64,000 nt of DNA. It comes from Melastoma dodecandrum. Lineage: Eukaryota; Streptophyta; Magnoliopsida; Myrtales; Melastomataceae. This document shows positions 50,263-61,279 of this stretch, piece by piece; the first letter of the stretch is position 1; each line of letters starts with the position of its first letter. The translations under genes were made by a program, and so were the position numbers. The notes below the pieces were generated by a model. The model was given only the letters and a program-made list of their open reading frames with translations, was not told the DNA's origin and searched no databases. The stretch spans positions 2,108,001 through 2,172,000 of the forward strand of contig JARUPY010000190.1 of NCBI GenBank assembly GCA_029817715.1. The letters run 5' to 3'.

Positions 50263-53094
50263 ATCCCTGTCGGTGAATGTTTTTGCCAACGATGAAATGG
50301 AGAAGAGAGTAGCAGCAGCACAATGTCGTCGCATTGGAAGCACTCGAATGGAGAGGGGAACATTAATAGGCCGACCCCCACCTCGATCCCCGTCGCTGGA
50401 CGAGCCACGTGACAGGTGGTGGGGCCATCTCGGGATGAAACTTTGCACGATTAGTTTAATAAACCAAAGTCCCTCTCATCTCATCAGCTGATCCCATCCC
50501 ATCGGCTCAACATAGTCCTGTAACATAGCAAAGAACACTGCTAATAGTTCCTCATGTTCCAGCATGGTGCGGTCACGGACGCTTTAAGGGGGGTTTCACC
50601 TCCCTTCGAGATATCGTCAAGGACATGGAAAGCACAACACGGGAGAGCCTCTCCTGCTCTCGTCATGCAGTACTCAGTAGAAAGATAAGCTTAAGCTGTT
50701 AGGCATATTTCCTTGGTTTTGATGTGCACATATTTAAACCCAATACCGCTCTGATATCATATATGACCTAAAAGCTTAAACTGTTAAGTGAGACATGATT
50801 TATGTTATATAGTTTAAAACTCTCGACAGTAAACCGCGGCTTCGAAGATTGGGGTGGGGGGGGGGTCGGATAAAAATGAGGAACTAAGTCCCAAACGATA
50901 AGAGAACAACACCCCCCTAAAGGAGAACAACTGTTCAGCTCATATAGACAAATCATATGTAGTCGATCAACTTTGTGTTGATATTATTTTGTCTTTTTCT
51001 TTTCCATTTCCTCTCCCTCTCTCCCAAATGGAAGTGACCGATACTTGTGGCTCCACATTTCTTCCTTTACCCATAATTCACCAGGGCAAGCCCAGAGACA
51101 GGCATTGCAAACTAACAAAAGGCCCCTGAATCCACTCCTCGCAATAATAACTCAGCCTCCTTGGATGTTCGCCTCCGTTCGCCGGTTAAAGGCGAGAGAA
51201 TGGCACCCCTCGTTCTGACAAGAGTCGAAACCGCTATGTATTACCGTGGGACGGACATGGACTGTTTAGCCCCTGCAATGGATCTCGTTATGTGGCGCAT
51301 GGAATCGCTTCGAAACACCTTGAGGAGGAGGAGGATAAGGAGATGAAGAAGATGCATGCTTAGGATGCCGGGGAGAGGAATTCGGAATATCTAGTTGATT
51401 TGATGGGGGTTGTATGGAAAAGGGAACTCCCTCTGCGTTTCGTACGCTTGCATGATTTCACATGCACATGCACTCCCAGGTTTCCCTAATGTTTTACGTG
51501 TCCCAACTATTTTTACGATCTGCAGGGAAAGTTCCAAGAGGATAAACAAACCGGAATGGTAAGATTGATTAAATTTCAGGGTCTTAGCACTAAGGATTGA
51601 TAAACCTACTCAAAAGGTGAAAGCCACTTTGCCAATGCTTGGTTATGCACTTGCCTGGCTTAATTTGGACCCCAACCCCCCTTTCGACGTAGTTTGGCCG
51701 TGAAACCATGTGGTCTCTGCCGAAACATTCAACTTTAATCGGGCTCATGTCTGAACCCCCCCCCCCCTTTGAGTTGGCCATATTGGCGCCTACGATGGTT
51801 TCACTAATCAAGCTCGACATCCTTGCACGACGAAATACTTCTTATTCCATAAACAGGAGGAGATTGGAGAAGTTCCAATTGGCCCTGACACACTGCCATT
51901 GGAGTAGCCCTACGAAATATAATTCGACAAGAGAGCACTGCCAGGAGTCGGAGATCGGGCTTTTGAGGAAATATTCCGGTACAAGAACATGATTTTTCGA
52001 GCCAAAGTGAAAGTTTATGAACCTTTCCTCCCCCCTCCCCCTGCCTGGGACAAGGCCGATGTAATCCTTAAAGGGCCATTTGAGCTTTAGCTCTTCACCT
52101 GACGATAATGAACTCGAGGCCGATCTTGTGTCGAGGTATACCAAACCATGTACCTATTATTAGCCATCTGGGGCCCTATATGCCCCTCCTCATCCAAACC
52201 TCATCTCGACGTCAAGTTGCCCGTCCTATCTTTGGTACTAACTCGCCGAAAACAGTGTGACCTGCTATCCTTGTTCTTTCTTGTGGTCCTGTCTGCCGAA
52301 AATCTCTTCTGAGGCTGCCTTTCTGTAAGGTCTCCTTTTTGCACCAAATATCTCCCCATTTGGAAATGGGATGCCCATAACTTGGACAGGGGGAAATCAA
52401 CACAATCACAATGTTTGGTTGGGTTGTCCAAAATTAAAAGAGACTCCGGTTTCTCAGGGGGCCCAAAGCCCTGTCACTCATATAAGGGCTTATTAATATT
52501 TTGATTGGGTTTACTCATGATTGAATGGTGGCCACGTATGTCGAGGAGGAAGAGGATGAAGTGTTTGGAATGGCAAGGAGAAGCAGAGGTTTCTCCCGAA
52601 TTGGAGGCAAGGAGGCAAGTTGATGACACCAGGTGGTCGTCCTGCGGCTCTGAGGAAGTCTTTGGTGCAGGGTAGGGGTAGAGACAGAGTACGACTTTGC
52701 CGGGGTGCTTGACATTAGCTGGCCGACGGACGTGACGCATGTCTCCCACGTGACTTTCGACTGTTTCGATGGTTTCCTTGGCTTGCCCTCCGAGTTTCAG
52801 CCTGAGGTGCCTCGCCGAGTCCCTAGTGCTAGGTTCCCTCTCCCCTTCCCTGTTTAATGTCCAGCACGGTGATTTCTGCCCGTTTGCGAGCTGTTTATGC
52901 GTTGTTTTAAGCATTCAGTGACACTCTGCTTGGAGAGTTGTATCCGTTTCGTTTCGTTTTCCTGACAACTTAGATCTACTTTCTCTATGCTTTCAGTGTT
53001 TTGGCGAAATCGATGCAGTGTACCTATGACAACCGGGGGAACAATGTGCCGACGATACTGTTGATGATGCAAAAGCGGTTATACAATGGCGAAG
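50263..53094. other. Intergenic, gene-free apart from LTR-like debris
   Basis: The promoter of TAC1 lies at the left. LTR-like debris is at 50688-50790 (separate entry). A C-run occurs at about 51759-51767. Open frames at 51161-51346 (plus) and 52474-52914 (minus) show no known motif and are not called. Confidence 0.45.
50688..50790 (-). repeat. LTR-like debris with primer-binding-site word
   Basis: On the minus strand an AACAGTTTAAGCTTTTAGGTC segment is followed by TGATATCAGAGC, a tRNA-Met primer-binding-site variant. A related AACAGCTTAAGCTTATC word occurs at 50687-50703. This combination is common in short plant LTR elements, but no full LTR pair is visible. Confidence 0.35.
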
Positions 53095-53620
53095 GACTAA
53101 AAGTATGCTTTTCATAAGTGTGAGTTCTGCGTGCGGGAAATTAATTTCCTTGGCCACGTTGTCACGGGAGAGGTACAAGTGATCCGGAAGTGGCCAGTGT
53201 GTCTGGAAGGGTTACGGAATTGAAAAGCTTATTGGGACTAATGAATTATCACCGAAGGTTCGTGAGGAACTACTCGAGGAACTGCTCGAGGCGGTTGCTC
53301 TTTTGACAAATCTATTGCAAAAGGATCAAGCCTGGTGTTGGAACGGGAGGTGCCGGTAGGCTTCCGATGACCTCAAGGAAGCAATGTCCATTGAATATAT
53401 CCTGAAGCTTCCTCAATTCGACAAACCTTTTGAGGTACATACTGAAAGTTGGGAATCCCATTGCCTTTGAAAAGTTGGAAATTGAAGGACGTGGAGCGAC
53501 GCCACTCTACTCATGAAAAGGAAATAGTTGTCATCGAATGCTTCATACTTCGGCTGAGTGTATTTGCTGGGAAGATCTCACGGTACAGATGGACAGTGCG
53601 ACGAACACATTGTTTTCGAC
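53095..53620 (+). pseudogene. Old Ty3/Gypsy pol fragment (RT to RNase H)
   Basis: KCEFCVREINFLGHVVTGE (53116-53172) and LLGLMNYHRRFVRNYSR (about 53229-53279) are the end of a Gypsy reverse transcriptase. KLKDVERRHSTHEKEIVVIE (within 53449-53751) is the RNase H segment. They lie in three different frames with stops between, and no LTR is attached. This is a heavily decayed copy, distinct from the intact-looking Gypsy element that starts 450 bp further on. Confidence 0.8.
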
Positions 53621-54065
53621 TCGGAAAGATCTCTCCTCGTGTCAGGCACCAGCTTAAGGCTCTAGATCACCCTCAGCTCTCCCGCTGTCAAAGAAGAGGT
53701 CGGAGGAATGCCAAACATGAGGATTTTGATCGAAGGAGCATGGGCAGCTGAGGTTATTCTCCAACGAACCTGCATGGCAATATTTCGGATCATGATGAGC
53801 TTCACCAAGTAAAAACCTTTCAAAGCAAATGGGGGCCCTTACTTTGCGCCCTTTCGCTTAAAGCTGAAGAGGCTGAGATCGTGAGAAAACGAAACATCCT
53901 CCACCTCCGACAGCCCCGTCCCAACAGCATCTCACTATACAGATAGCACAAATAATACAATATCCTCCAGACAGAAGACCTGCAACGATTTAGCAAAAGT
54001 TCGGTCCTTGCGTCGAATCTAATAAGCCTGAATTATACATTTGCTAAGGGACCATATAACTCATA
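53621..54065. other. Spacer between two Gypsy elements
   Basis: May still be part of the old Gypsy copy, but no motif can be read. It forms the left flank of the young element. Confidence 0.4.
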
Positions 54066-54473
54066 TGATGCGGAAGAAAGACGCGAGAAGTGGAAGTAAT
54101 AAAAAGAAGAGGAAGGTGGGCTCGGGTCAAGGGAAGCAGGGCCGGGCAAGGATGGATCGTGGATGGGCTAAGTGGGAGGAAGGCCGCAGCCTCTAGTGAA
54201 GACCCAAGCCCGCAAGGTAGTTAGTCAGTTAGAGGGGGAAAGGTAGAATTCTCTGTAAATAGGAGGGGGGGAGCGAGTACAGGATGTCGTCGTTGTTTTG
54301 TGTCAGAATTGGTTAAGGAGAGAGAGAGACGAGTGGGTGTGCTTGTGCTCTCGGTGGTTGGTTGTTCTTATCGTTCTGGAGGAGGAAATGGAGGAATCGG
54401 ATTGATCAGAGTGTCCCGGTGTGTTTCTGGGTTGGTAAGGAAGACGGTGTGTGGCAGAAGAGGAAGTCACGCA
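54066..54473 (+). repeat. 5' LTR of Gypsy element
   Basis: 408 bp, TG...CA. It nearly matches the segment at 59056-59463; I count T/C, T/C, G/A and C/T differences. CTGTAAATAGGAGG near 54254 may be the promoter core. Confidence 0.93.
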
Positions 54474-54477
54474 CCAA

Positions 54478-54493
54478 GGGTATCAGAGCTTGG
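54478..54493 (+). other. Primer-binding site of Gypsy element
   Basis: GGGTATCAGAGCTTGG starts five bases after the 5' LTR. It resembles the tRNA-Met type site TGGTATCAGAGC with one change. Confidence 0.7.
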
Positions 54494-54505
54494 AGGCCGA
54501 CGACC

Positions 54506-55492
54506 ATGGCGGAGACGAGGTTGTCGGAGTTGCGGAAGGATCAGGAAGCCACCAACGCCCTCGTCAATGGGCTGGTGGAGCGGATGGAAGTGGTCACAAA
54601 GCAAATGAAAGATATGCAAGCACAGTCGGAATTAAAGTGGGAGATGATGCATAACCAGATGGTCTCTCTGACCAAGTCGGTGCAAGAAGGCAGGCGAGGG
54701 GAGATGGGGTCGGAATCGTCTCGAGCAGGAGGTCCTTGGAATAGGCATGAGGCTGCTGAGGAGACTATACCGCGAGCTCTGCCTGGTTTTGTGATGCCCA
54801 AGGTCGAGTTCCCGGAGTTCGACGGCAACAACTTGGATGACTGGCTCTACAAATGCCAGAGGTATTTCGAAATAGAAGGAGTACCGGACGACAAAAGGGT
54901 GAAGGTGGCGTCGCTCTACCTGTTTGGAGGAGCCCTGCAGTGGCATTATACGTTCGTGAGAAACAGGGGACCGCTCGAGCCGCTATCTTGGGGAGAGTAT
55001 GTGAATGCAATCACTAAAAGGTTCGGACGCGAGGTCTTCGAGGACCCCATGGGTAGGATGAAAAATCTTAAGCAAGAGGGAGCGTACAGCAACTTATATT
55101 CATATATGGAGGAGTTTGATGCTTGTCTACGTAAGGTTCTTGAGAAGATAGACCTTCCGGTGGATTTTCAGGTTAGCTTGTTTATTAATGGGCTGAAGGA
55201 GGAGTATCGGAGCACCCTATGGTTATTGCATCCCTCGGATTTGCTTAGTGCACAAGCTAGTGCGCGTATTTTAACTAATGATCAACCCCCGGTGGGAGGA
55301 GATACCACACCTTCACGGCTGAAGGTATGGAGCAGAGGACCAGGATACACTCAAGGAGCCCCTGGCAACTCAGCAAGGAGCATAGAAGCTCCTCCATTCA
55401 GGAGCTCGATGGCTGGAAATGGAGGGTACAAGACAACGGAGAACAGGGGAGGACCGTCCCCAGTGAAGAGGAGGCGGCTTAAGAAGAAATAG
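54506..55492 (+). CDS. Gypsy gag (capsid) protein
   Basis: An open frame of 328 residues from ATG 54506 (MAETRLSELRKDQEATN). An N-terminal coiled-coil-like region (LVNGLVERMEVVTKQMKDM) is followed by the retrotransposon gag domain: KVEFPEFDGNNLDDWLYKCQ, then VASLYLFGGALQWHY and FGREVFEDPMGRMKNLKQ. It ends in a basic stretch and a TAG at 55490. Comparison with the next frame shows the stop arises from a one-base frameshift just before the zinc knuckle, which in related elements belongs to the same polyprotein. Confidence 0.88.
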   Translation: MAETRLSELRKDQEATNALVNGLVERMEVVTKQMKDMQAQSELKWEMMHNQMVSLTKSVQEGRRGEMGSESSRAGGPWNRHEAAEETIPRALPGFVMPKVEFPEFDGNNLDDWLYKCQRYFEIEGVPDDKRVKVASLYLFGGALQWHYTFVRNRGPLEPLSWGEYVNAITKRFGREVFEDPMGRMKNLKQEGAYSNLYSYMEEFDACLRKVLEKIDLPVDFQVSLFINGLKEEYRSTLWLLHPSDLLSAQASARILTNDQPPVGGDTTPSRLKVWSRGPGYTQGAPGNSARSIEAPPFRSSMAGNGGYKTTENRGGPSPVKRRRLKKK

Positions 55493-58400
55493 ATGAGCGG
55501 GGGCAGAAAGGGTTATGCTTCGGGTGCAATGAGCCATTTACCCGGGACCATCGTTGCTCTAAGAGGCAATTTTTCTCATTAATCGTGGATGTGGATGAAG
55601 GGGAGGAAGATGCTTCCTGTCAGGTGGTTGACAGTTTGGAAGAACTTCCCGTCACATTGCACGCCTTGAAGGGAGAAGAAGGACTGAGAAAGGTAAAAAC
55701 CATGCAGGTTGCTGGTAACTATAAGGGGCGGATTCTGCAGGTCTTGATCGACTCCGGTAGCACCCACAATTTTATCGATGTGGGGGTGGTGAAGGGGTTA
55801 GGCATTCAGACAATAAACATTTCTCCTGTGAGGGTTACAGTAGCGGATGGAGGGACCATTCACAGCTGTAGGTCTTTGAACTTGTTTTCCTAGGAGATGC
55901 AGGGACAGGCATTCACCGCAGACTTCCTCATTATTCCTTTGGTGGGGTGCGAGATGGTCTTGGGGGTCAAGTGGTTGGCCAATCTGGGAGATATAACTTG
56001 GAACTTTCAGTCATCTTTGATGAGTTTCCAAGGGCCAAGTGGTAAGGTTACTTTGCAAGGTGACGGGGGCGGTTCCAATAAAAAATTATGGAGGCTGGTG
56101 GAGGGCAAGAACTTAGCCAAAGAAATAGCGCTCCAACTCAGTGTTATCTACATTGGCCCTGATAAATCGAATGCAACAAGCTCCTTCTATCAATTGACCA
56201 CATCAGGGAACGAACAACCAGAAATTGAAGCAGTATTGGCTGACTTTTCAGAGGTGTTCAAGGATCCCAGCGGGTTGCCTCCCTTTCGCGGTCATGAGCA
56301 CTCCATTGTCCTTAAGGAGGGAGTCCAGAGTATCCACGTGCGTCCTTACCGATATTCTGCAGCCCAGAAGAGCATAATTGAAAGAATGGTGGGGGAACTG
56401 TTGGATAGCAAGGTCATACAGCCTAGCAGGAGCGCCTTTTCTTCTCCAGTGGTCCTAGTAAAAAAGAAGGACGGTACTTGGCGCATGTGTGTGGACTACA
56501 GGCAACTCAATCAACAAACGGTGAAAGATAAGTACCCGATACCCGTGATCGAGGAGCTTTTGGACGAGCTGAATGGAGCCATCATATTTTCCAAGATTGA
56601 TTTGCGAGCGGGTTACCACCAGATTCGGATGGAGCCAGCCGACGTACATAAGACGGCTTTTCGCACCCACGACGGCCATTACGAGTTCCTTGTCATGCCT
56701 TTTGGTCTTACTAACGCCCCCTCCACGTTTCAAGGGCTGATGAACACTCTATTTCGGCCATACTTGCGAAGGTATGTCTTAGTCTTTTTTGACGATATTC
56801 TCATCTATAGCAAAACTACAGAGGAACATTTGCAGCATTTGCGAACGGTCTTGCGTGTACTCCGGCAGAACTCACTATACGCCAAGCGTTCCAAATGTGC
56901 CTTCGGAAGCTCACAAGTGGAATATTTGGGGCATTACATCAACAAGGAAGGGGTGTCCACCGATCCTAAAAAGATTCAGGCAGTGTTTGAGTGGCCTGTT
57001 CCCGCGAATGTGAAGCAGTTACGTGGATTTCTTGGCCTCAGTGGGTATTACCGCCGCTTTATTAAGGGATACGGGGTGGTCAGTAGACCCTTGACAAATC
57101 TCTTAAAAAAGGACTCCTTCCAATGGAATCCAGAGGCTCAGGCTGCTTTCGAAAGGCTTAAAATGCTGCTGACCACTGCACCGATACTCAGCCTTCCTGA
57201 TTTCTCTCTTGAATTTGTGGTGGAGACGGATGCATGCGACTCGGGAATCGGTGCTGTCCTGATGCAGAATCAGCCCCCAATTGCGTATATCAGCAAGGCA
57301 TTATCCAACCAGCACAAGGCACTTTCTGTCTATGAGAAAGAGCTTTACTCTATCGTGTATGCCGTCAAGAAATGGCATCACTATCTAACCGGGCGTCACT
57401 TCGTCATCATGAGCGATCATCGAAGTCTTAAGTTTCTCTTGGAACAAAGACTGCACACGGAGAGCCAATTCAAGTGGTTATCGAAGCTCATGGGGTACGA
57501 TTACGAAATTACATACAAAAAGGGCAAGGATAACACGGCGGCGGACTCGTTATCTAGAGTGCAGGGGGCGGCATTGTTGGCCATGGCCATACAAGAACAG
57601 CAACCTACGTTGCTTGAAGAAATCAAAGGTACATGGGAGCAGGATCCTGAACTGAAGAAATTGTTACCTAATGTGCAGCAGGGAACGTCCACTTTGCGAA
57701 ATTTTAAGTGGCATCAAGAATTGCTCAAAAAAGGCAATCGTTTGGTGGTGGGGAAGGATGTAGCAGTCCGCAACCGAATCATCGCAGCCTTTCACAATAG
57801 CTCAATGGGGGGTCATTCCGGGGTATTGGCCACTACCAAGCGAATCACCGGATTGTTTTTCTGGAGGGGGATGCACAAGGATATAAGGAACTACATTCGC
57901 ATGTGCGAGGTGTGCCTCCGATGCAAGTACGACAATGCGGCTTCTCCGGGGTTATTGCAGCCCCTGTCGATTCCAGCTGGAGCATGGCAGGAAATCTCTA
58001 TGGATTTCATCGAAGGCCTCCCTAAATCACAGAGCAAGGATGTCATTTTGGTGGTAGTAGATCGGCTGACCAAGTATAGCCATTTTATGGGACTGTCGCA
58101 TCCTTATTCAGCCCCGACTGTAGCTCAAGCCTTCTTAGACCACGTCTTCAAACTGCACGGACTGCCGGTAACCATTGTAAGCGATCGCGACGCAGTCTTC
58201 CTTAGCAAGTTTTGGCAGAATCTTTTCAAGTTACAAGGGGTTGAGTTACACCTTTCATCTGCCTATCATCCTCAAACGGACGGCCAAACAGAAGTGGTGA
58301 ACCGCTGCCTCGAAACTTACCTCCGCTGTATGACGGGAGATTGTCCGAGGGATTGGTACAAGTGGCTGTCCTTAGCCGAGTGGTGGTATAACACCTCCTA

Positions 58401-59058
58401 CCATTCGGCAATCCAGCTGACCCCGTTCGAGGCATTGTACGGGTATCCTCCTCCTGTGCACCTCCCTTATTTAGGCAACGACAATGCAGTGGCAGCGGTG
58501 GATGGTATCCTACGGGATAGGGAAGCGATGCTGAGGGTTCTCCGATTCAATCTGGATCGTGCGCAACATAGGATGAAGCAATTGGCCGATAGACATCGGT
58601 CGGAGAGGGAGTTTCAGATTGGTGACTTGGTCTTTGTTAAACTTCAAGCTTATCGGCAGAACAGTATTGCCCGGCGAGCTGCGCATAAACTGGCCCCTCT
58701 GTACTATGGCCCCTATAAGGTGGTGGACAAGATAGGCAAGTCGGCATACAGGCTTCAGCTACCGGCCGAATCCACAATTCATCCCACATTCCATGTTTCG
58801 AAGCTAAGGGGTGGAGTTTCTGACGTTTCTCGAGTGTCCCAGACCCTGCCAACATTCTGTGCAGGCCCTTCCCCTGTTCCTATCGCCATTCTGGCGAGGA
58901 AGATGGTCAAAAGGGGGTTGCGAGCTGCTACTATGGTTTTAGTCCAATGGTCGTCTGGACCTGAAGAAGAGGCTACGTGGGAGTTTTTATACGATTTGGA
59001 ACAGCGTTACCCTCATAGCACCCTTGAGGACAAGTGTGCTCTTAGGGGGATGGATTGA
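55493..59058 (+). pseudogene. Gypsy pol polyprotein with one in-frame stop
   Basis: The frame resumes with a zinc knuckle (CFGCNEPFTRDHRC, about 55517-55558) and an aspartic protease (DSGSTHNFID). It is then interrupted by TAG at 55891-55893, where TGG (Trp) is the likely ancestral codon. From 55897 it runs open for 1,053 residues. Reverse transcriptase: KDKYPIPVIEELLDEL, LRAGYHQIRM and the catalytic FFDDILIYS. RNase H: VVETDACDSGIGAVLMQ. Integrase: zinc site (GGHSG...CEVCLRCK) and core (MDFIEGLP, DRLTKYSHF, YHPQTDGQTEVVNRCLE). The end is chromodomain-like (VLVQWSSGPEEEATWEF). The stop codon TGA coincides with the start of the 3' LTR. Confidence 0.9.
59044..59055 (+). other. Polypurine tract of Gypsy element
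   Basis: AGGGGGATGGAT immediately precedes the 3' LTR. It is the expected plus-strand primer and also codes the last residues of pol. Confidence 0.65.
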
Positions 59059-59463
59059 TGCGGAAGAAAGACGCGAGAAGCGGAAGTAATAAAAAGAAGA
59101 GGAAGGTGGGCTCGGGTCAAGGGAAGCAGGGCCGGGCAAGGATGGATCGTGGACGGGCTAAGTGGGAGGAAGGCCGCAGCCTCTAGTGAAGACCCAAGCC
59201 CGCAAGGTAGTTAGTCAGTTAGAGGGGGAAAGGTAGAATTCTCTGTAAATAGGAGGGGGGGAGCGAGTACAGGATGTCGTCGTTGTTTTGTGTCAGAATT
59301 GGTTAAGGAGAGAGAGAGACGAGTGGGTGTGCTTGTGCTCTCGGTGGTTGGTTGTTCTTATCGTTCTGGAGGAAGAAATGGAGGAATCGGATTGATCAGA
59401 GTGTCCTGGTGTGTTTCTGGGTTGGTAAGGAAGACGGTGTGTGGCAGAAGAGGAAGTCACGCA
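59056..59463 (+). repeat. 3' LTR of Gypsy element
   Basis: Second copy of the 408-bp LTR. Its first three bases, TGA, also serve as the stop codon of pol. Confidence 0.93.
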
Positions 59464-59495
59464 TCAAGACCTCCCCCCGATCCTGCACAGGGATT

Positions 59496-59672
59496 TCAGC
59501 TCTGAAAGAGCGAATAGATTGCAAAACCAGCAACTATAAATGCCCAGCTCGGAGGGGACTGACGAGGGGGAGCCTTGCCCTCGGCCAGGATAGAAGATGG
59601 TGGCAGAGAGATTGCCGAGGAGGGAGCACCGCTAGATGCCATTCTGTAGGTGTTCCCGGGTAGGAACCAAAC
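59496..59672 (-). CDS. Possible terminal exon with GPI-signal-like tail
   Basis: A good acceptor (TTGTTGTTTCAG, 59673-59684 on the minus strand) precedes an open frame reading VWFLPGNTYRMASSGAPSSA and ending PPSWAFIVAGFAIYSLFQS. Small residues, a Pro-rich spacer and a final hydrophobic run resemble a GPI-attachment signal. No upstream exon was identified and the family is not recognised. It may be chance, or the end of a gene disrupted near the Gypsy insertion. Confidence 0.25.
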   Translation of the reverse strand, partial: VWFLPGNTYRMASSGAPSSAISLPPSSILAEGKAPPRQSPPSWAFIVAGFAIYSLFQS

Positions 59673-60851
59673 CTGAAACAACAACAGAACCGACAACAAG
59701 CGCTTCAGAATCTCGCATCTGCTAGTGAACTCGTACGAAATAAAACACGCATAACTCTCGAGAAAATCTCTGATTCCTCTGATAAAACAAAATTGGAGAG
59801 AGATACAAAAAAACTACTTAAAGAAAAAACAAACAATTTAAATTAGGAAGATGATAACAAACTCCTTCATAATTTCTAGAAATAAGATCATCGGAAACTA
59901 ATAATAAAATATATTTTCTATCGGATTTGATCGAATCACCGACACATTCGTTCCATTCAGTCCCCTCACCTTCCGAACAAACAACAGGACAGGAGCACAA
60001 CCTGAGGGGGCGAAACTTGTCCGACTGTCTGCAATCCTAAAGATTTTTCCGGATCACTGCTTCAGTGGAAAAAGAAAAACAAGGAAGAGTAATGAGGTGG
60101 GGAGGGAGGATTTTGAGTGGAGGTGGATGTGGAGTCCATCTCGTTCGATCTGGATAAGCCGTCGAGGCAGACATTGACGATTGATGGCCATTTCATTACC
60201 GATTGGCCTCCCTCTCCCCACCACACCCACTCGAGAGTGGATTAGGTCCCCCTCCCATCCTTTTTTACTGGGACTGTTATCCCGCGTCGTCGAGATAACA
60301 ATCCGGGAAAAGGCGAGAAAAAGGTCCCTTGGTGCTCCTAGTTCCCGACAGGGTATCGAGTCTTTCGATCCAAGAGAGCTGTCCTTTTTGCTAGCTTAAG
60401 CATCCAGGTTCTTTCTGCCCGAATGTTCACCCCCTCAACTGTTACCTGCACTAAGTCTGGTCATGTATGATGCAGCATTGACGTTTCCCAAGAGGACACC
60501 TTCCCTGTCCCTATCGTCGCCGTTCCTCGTCACACCACCCCACATGACTCCGACAAGAAGAAAAACTTTCTCCCCACCAGATGGGTTCGGCCCCAGGGGC
60601 TTCTCGATACCATTTTGTGCTAAAAAACGATTTCATAATGTCAGATCCGCACCCCCCCACATGTGTATTCTCCTTTGAACATTCTCAACGATTTGTTATT
60701 ACATGTGTATATAAAAAAACAAATGAGAAAAGGAAAAGAGGGCCTGCCGTGTATGCAACTCAACTTTTAACCTTCTATTAGCTGCAAAGAAAACTCCACT
60801 AAAGCAGTCATCGAAATCGCGTGCTGATGCAGCGGTAGTCGCCCCCTTCGT

Positions 60852-60899
60852 CTCTTCTTCTTCTTCTTCTTCTTCTTTTCCTCCTCCTCCTCCTCCTCT
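60852..60899 (+). repeat. (CTT)n(CCT)n microsatellite
   Basis: Consecutive CTT units pass into CCT units, about 48 bp in all, ending some 50 bp before the next start codon. This is typical of plant 5' UTRs. Confidence 0.85.
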
Positions 60900-60946
60900 T
60901 GAAAGGAAAGAAAGGGAGAACGGAAATCATCTACTTGGGGCGTCGG

Positions 60947-61279
60947 ATGGGATCATCTCACGCTCTGCGTCCCCCAACGGACATGCAGTCAGACGGCGGC
61001 GGTGATTGCTGGGGGGAGAGGTTGAAGGCGTGCTTGGCATGGCTGGGGGTTCTGTCCGTGAGCGTGATCGGTGGCCTGATGCTGGGGCTGTGGACATCCT
61101 GGTACCATCCCACCAACAGTCAGCTATGGATGGTGCCCTTCGGACTCGTCCTCCTCGTGACCCCGGTCCTCGCTTGGGTGTCCGTGGTTGCCTCAGAAAT
61201 ATGCTGTCACGTTGTTGTCGCGGAGGATCCCCAGGGACGGCAACGTCACAAACACCCACCGAACGAGCCCTTGGTATGA
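60947..61279 (+). CDS. Small two-TM membrane protein of unknown function
   Basis: An intronless frame of 110 residues from ATG 60947 (MGSSHALRPP). Two hydrophobic segments are clear: ACLAWLGVLSVSVIGGLMLG and LWMVPFGLVLLVTPVLAWVS, joined by a short loop WTSWYHPTNSQ. A hydrophilic tail (EDPQGRQRHKHPPNEP) follows. A hairpin topology with both ends cytosolic is likely. I do not recognise the family with confidence. Support comes from the clean frame, the hydrophobic pattern and the microsatellite leader. The upstream in-frame start at 60899 would add a basic extension. Confidence 0.5.
   Translation: MGSSHALRPPTDMQSDGGGDCWGERLKACLAWLGVLSVSVIGGLMLGLWTSWYHPTNSQLWMVPFGLVLLVTPVLAWVSVVASEICCHVVVAEDPQGRQRHKHPPNEPLV

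Larger units (their letters stand above)
54066..59463 (+). mobile_element. Ty3/Gypsy LTR retrotransposon (chromovirus type), young but coding-damaged
   Basis: 5,398 bp bounded by 408-bp direct LTRs that start TGATGCGG and end CACGCA. A primer-binding site follows the 5' LTR and a purine tract precedes the 3' LTR. The order gag, protease, RT, RNase H, integrase, with RT before integrase, defines Ty3/Gypsy. A chromodomain-like C-terminus puts it near plant chromoviruses. I count about four LTR differences, so the insertion is recent. The flanking pentamers are TCATA and TCAAG; a clean target duplication is not visible. Confidence 0.95.
59464..60946. other. Intergenic right flank of Gypsy element
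   Basis: Near 59496-59670 the minus strand has a short open frame (separate low-confidence entry). The rest is gene-free. A CTT/CCT microsatellite occurs at 60852-60899, probably in the leader of the next gene. Confidence 0.45.

Noticed and set aside
51161..51346. 61-codon frame ending in an Arg-rich run, considered as a DVL-type peptide
   Set aside because: It lacks the conserved DVL/RTFL core, and no other support was found.
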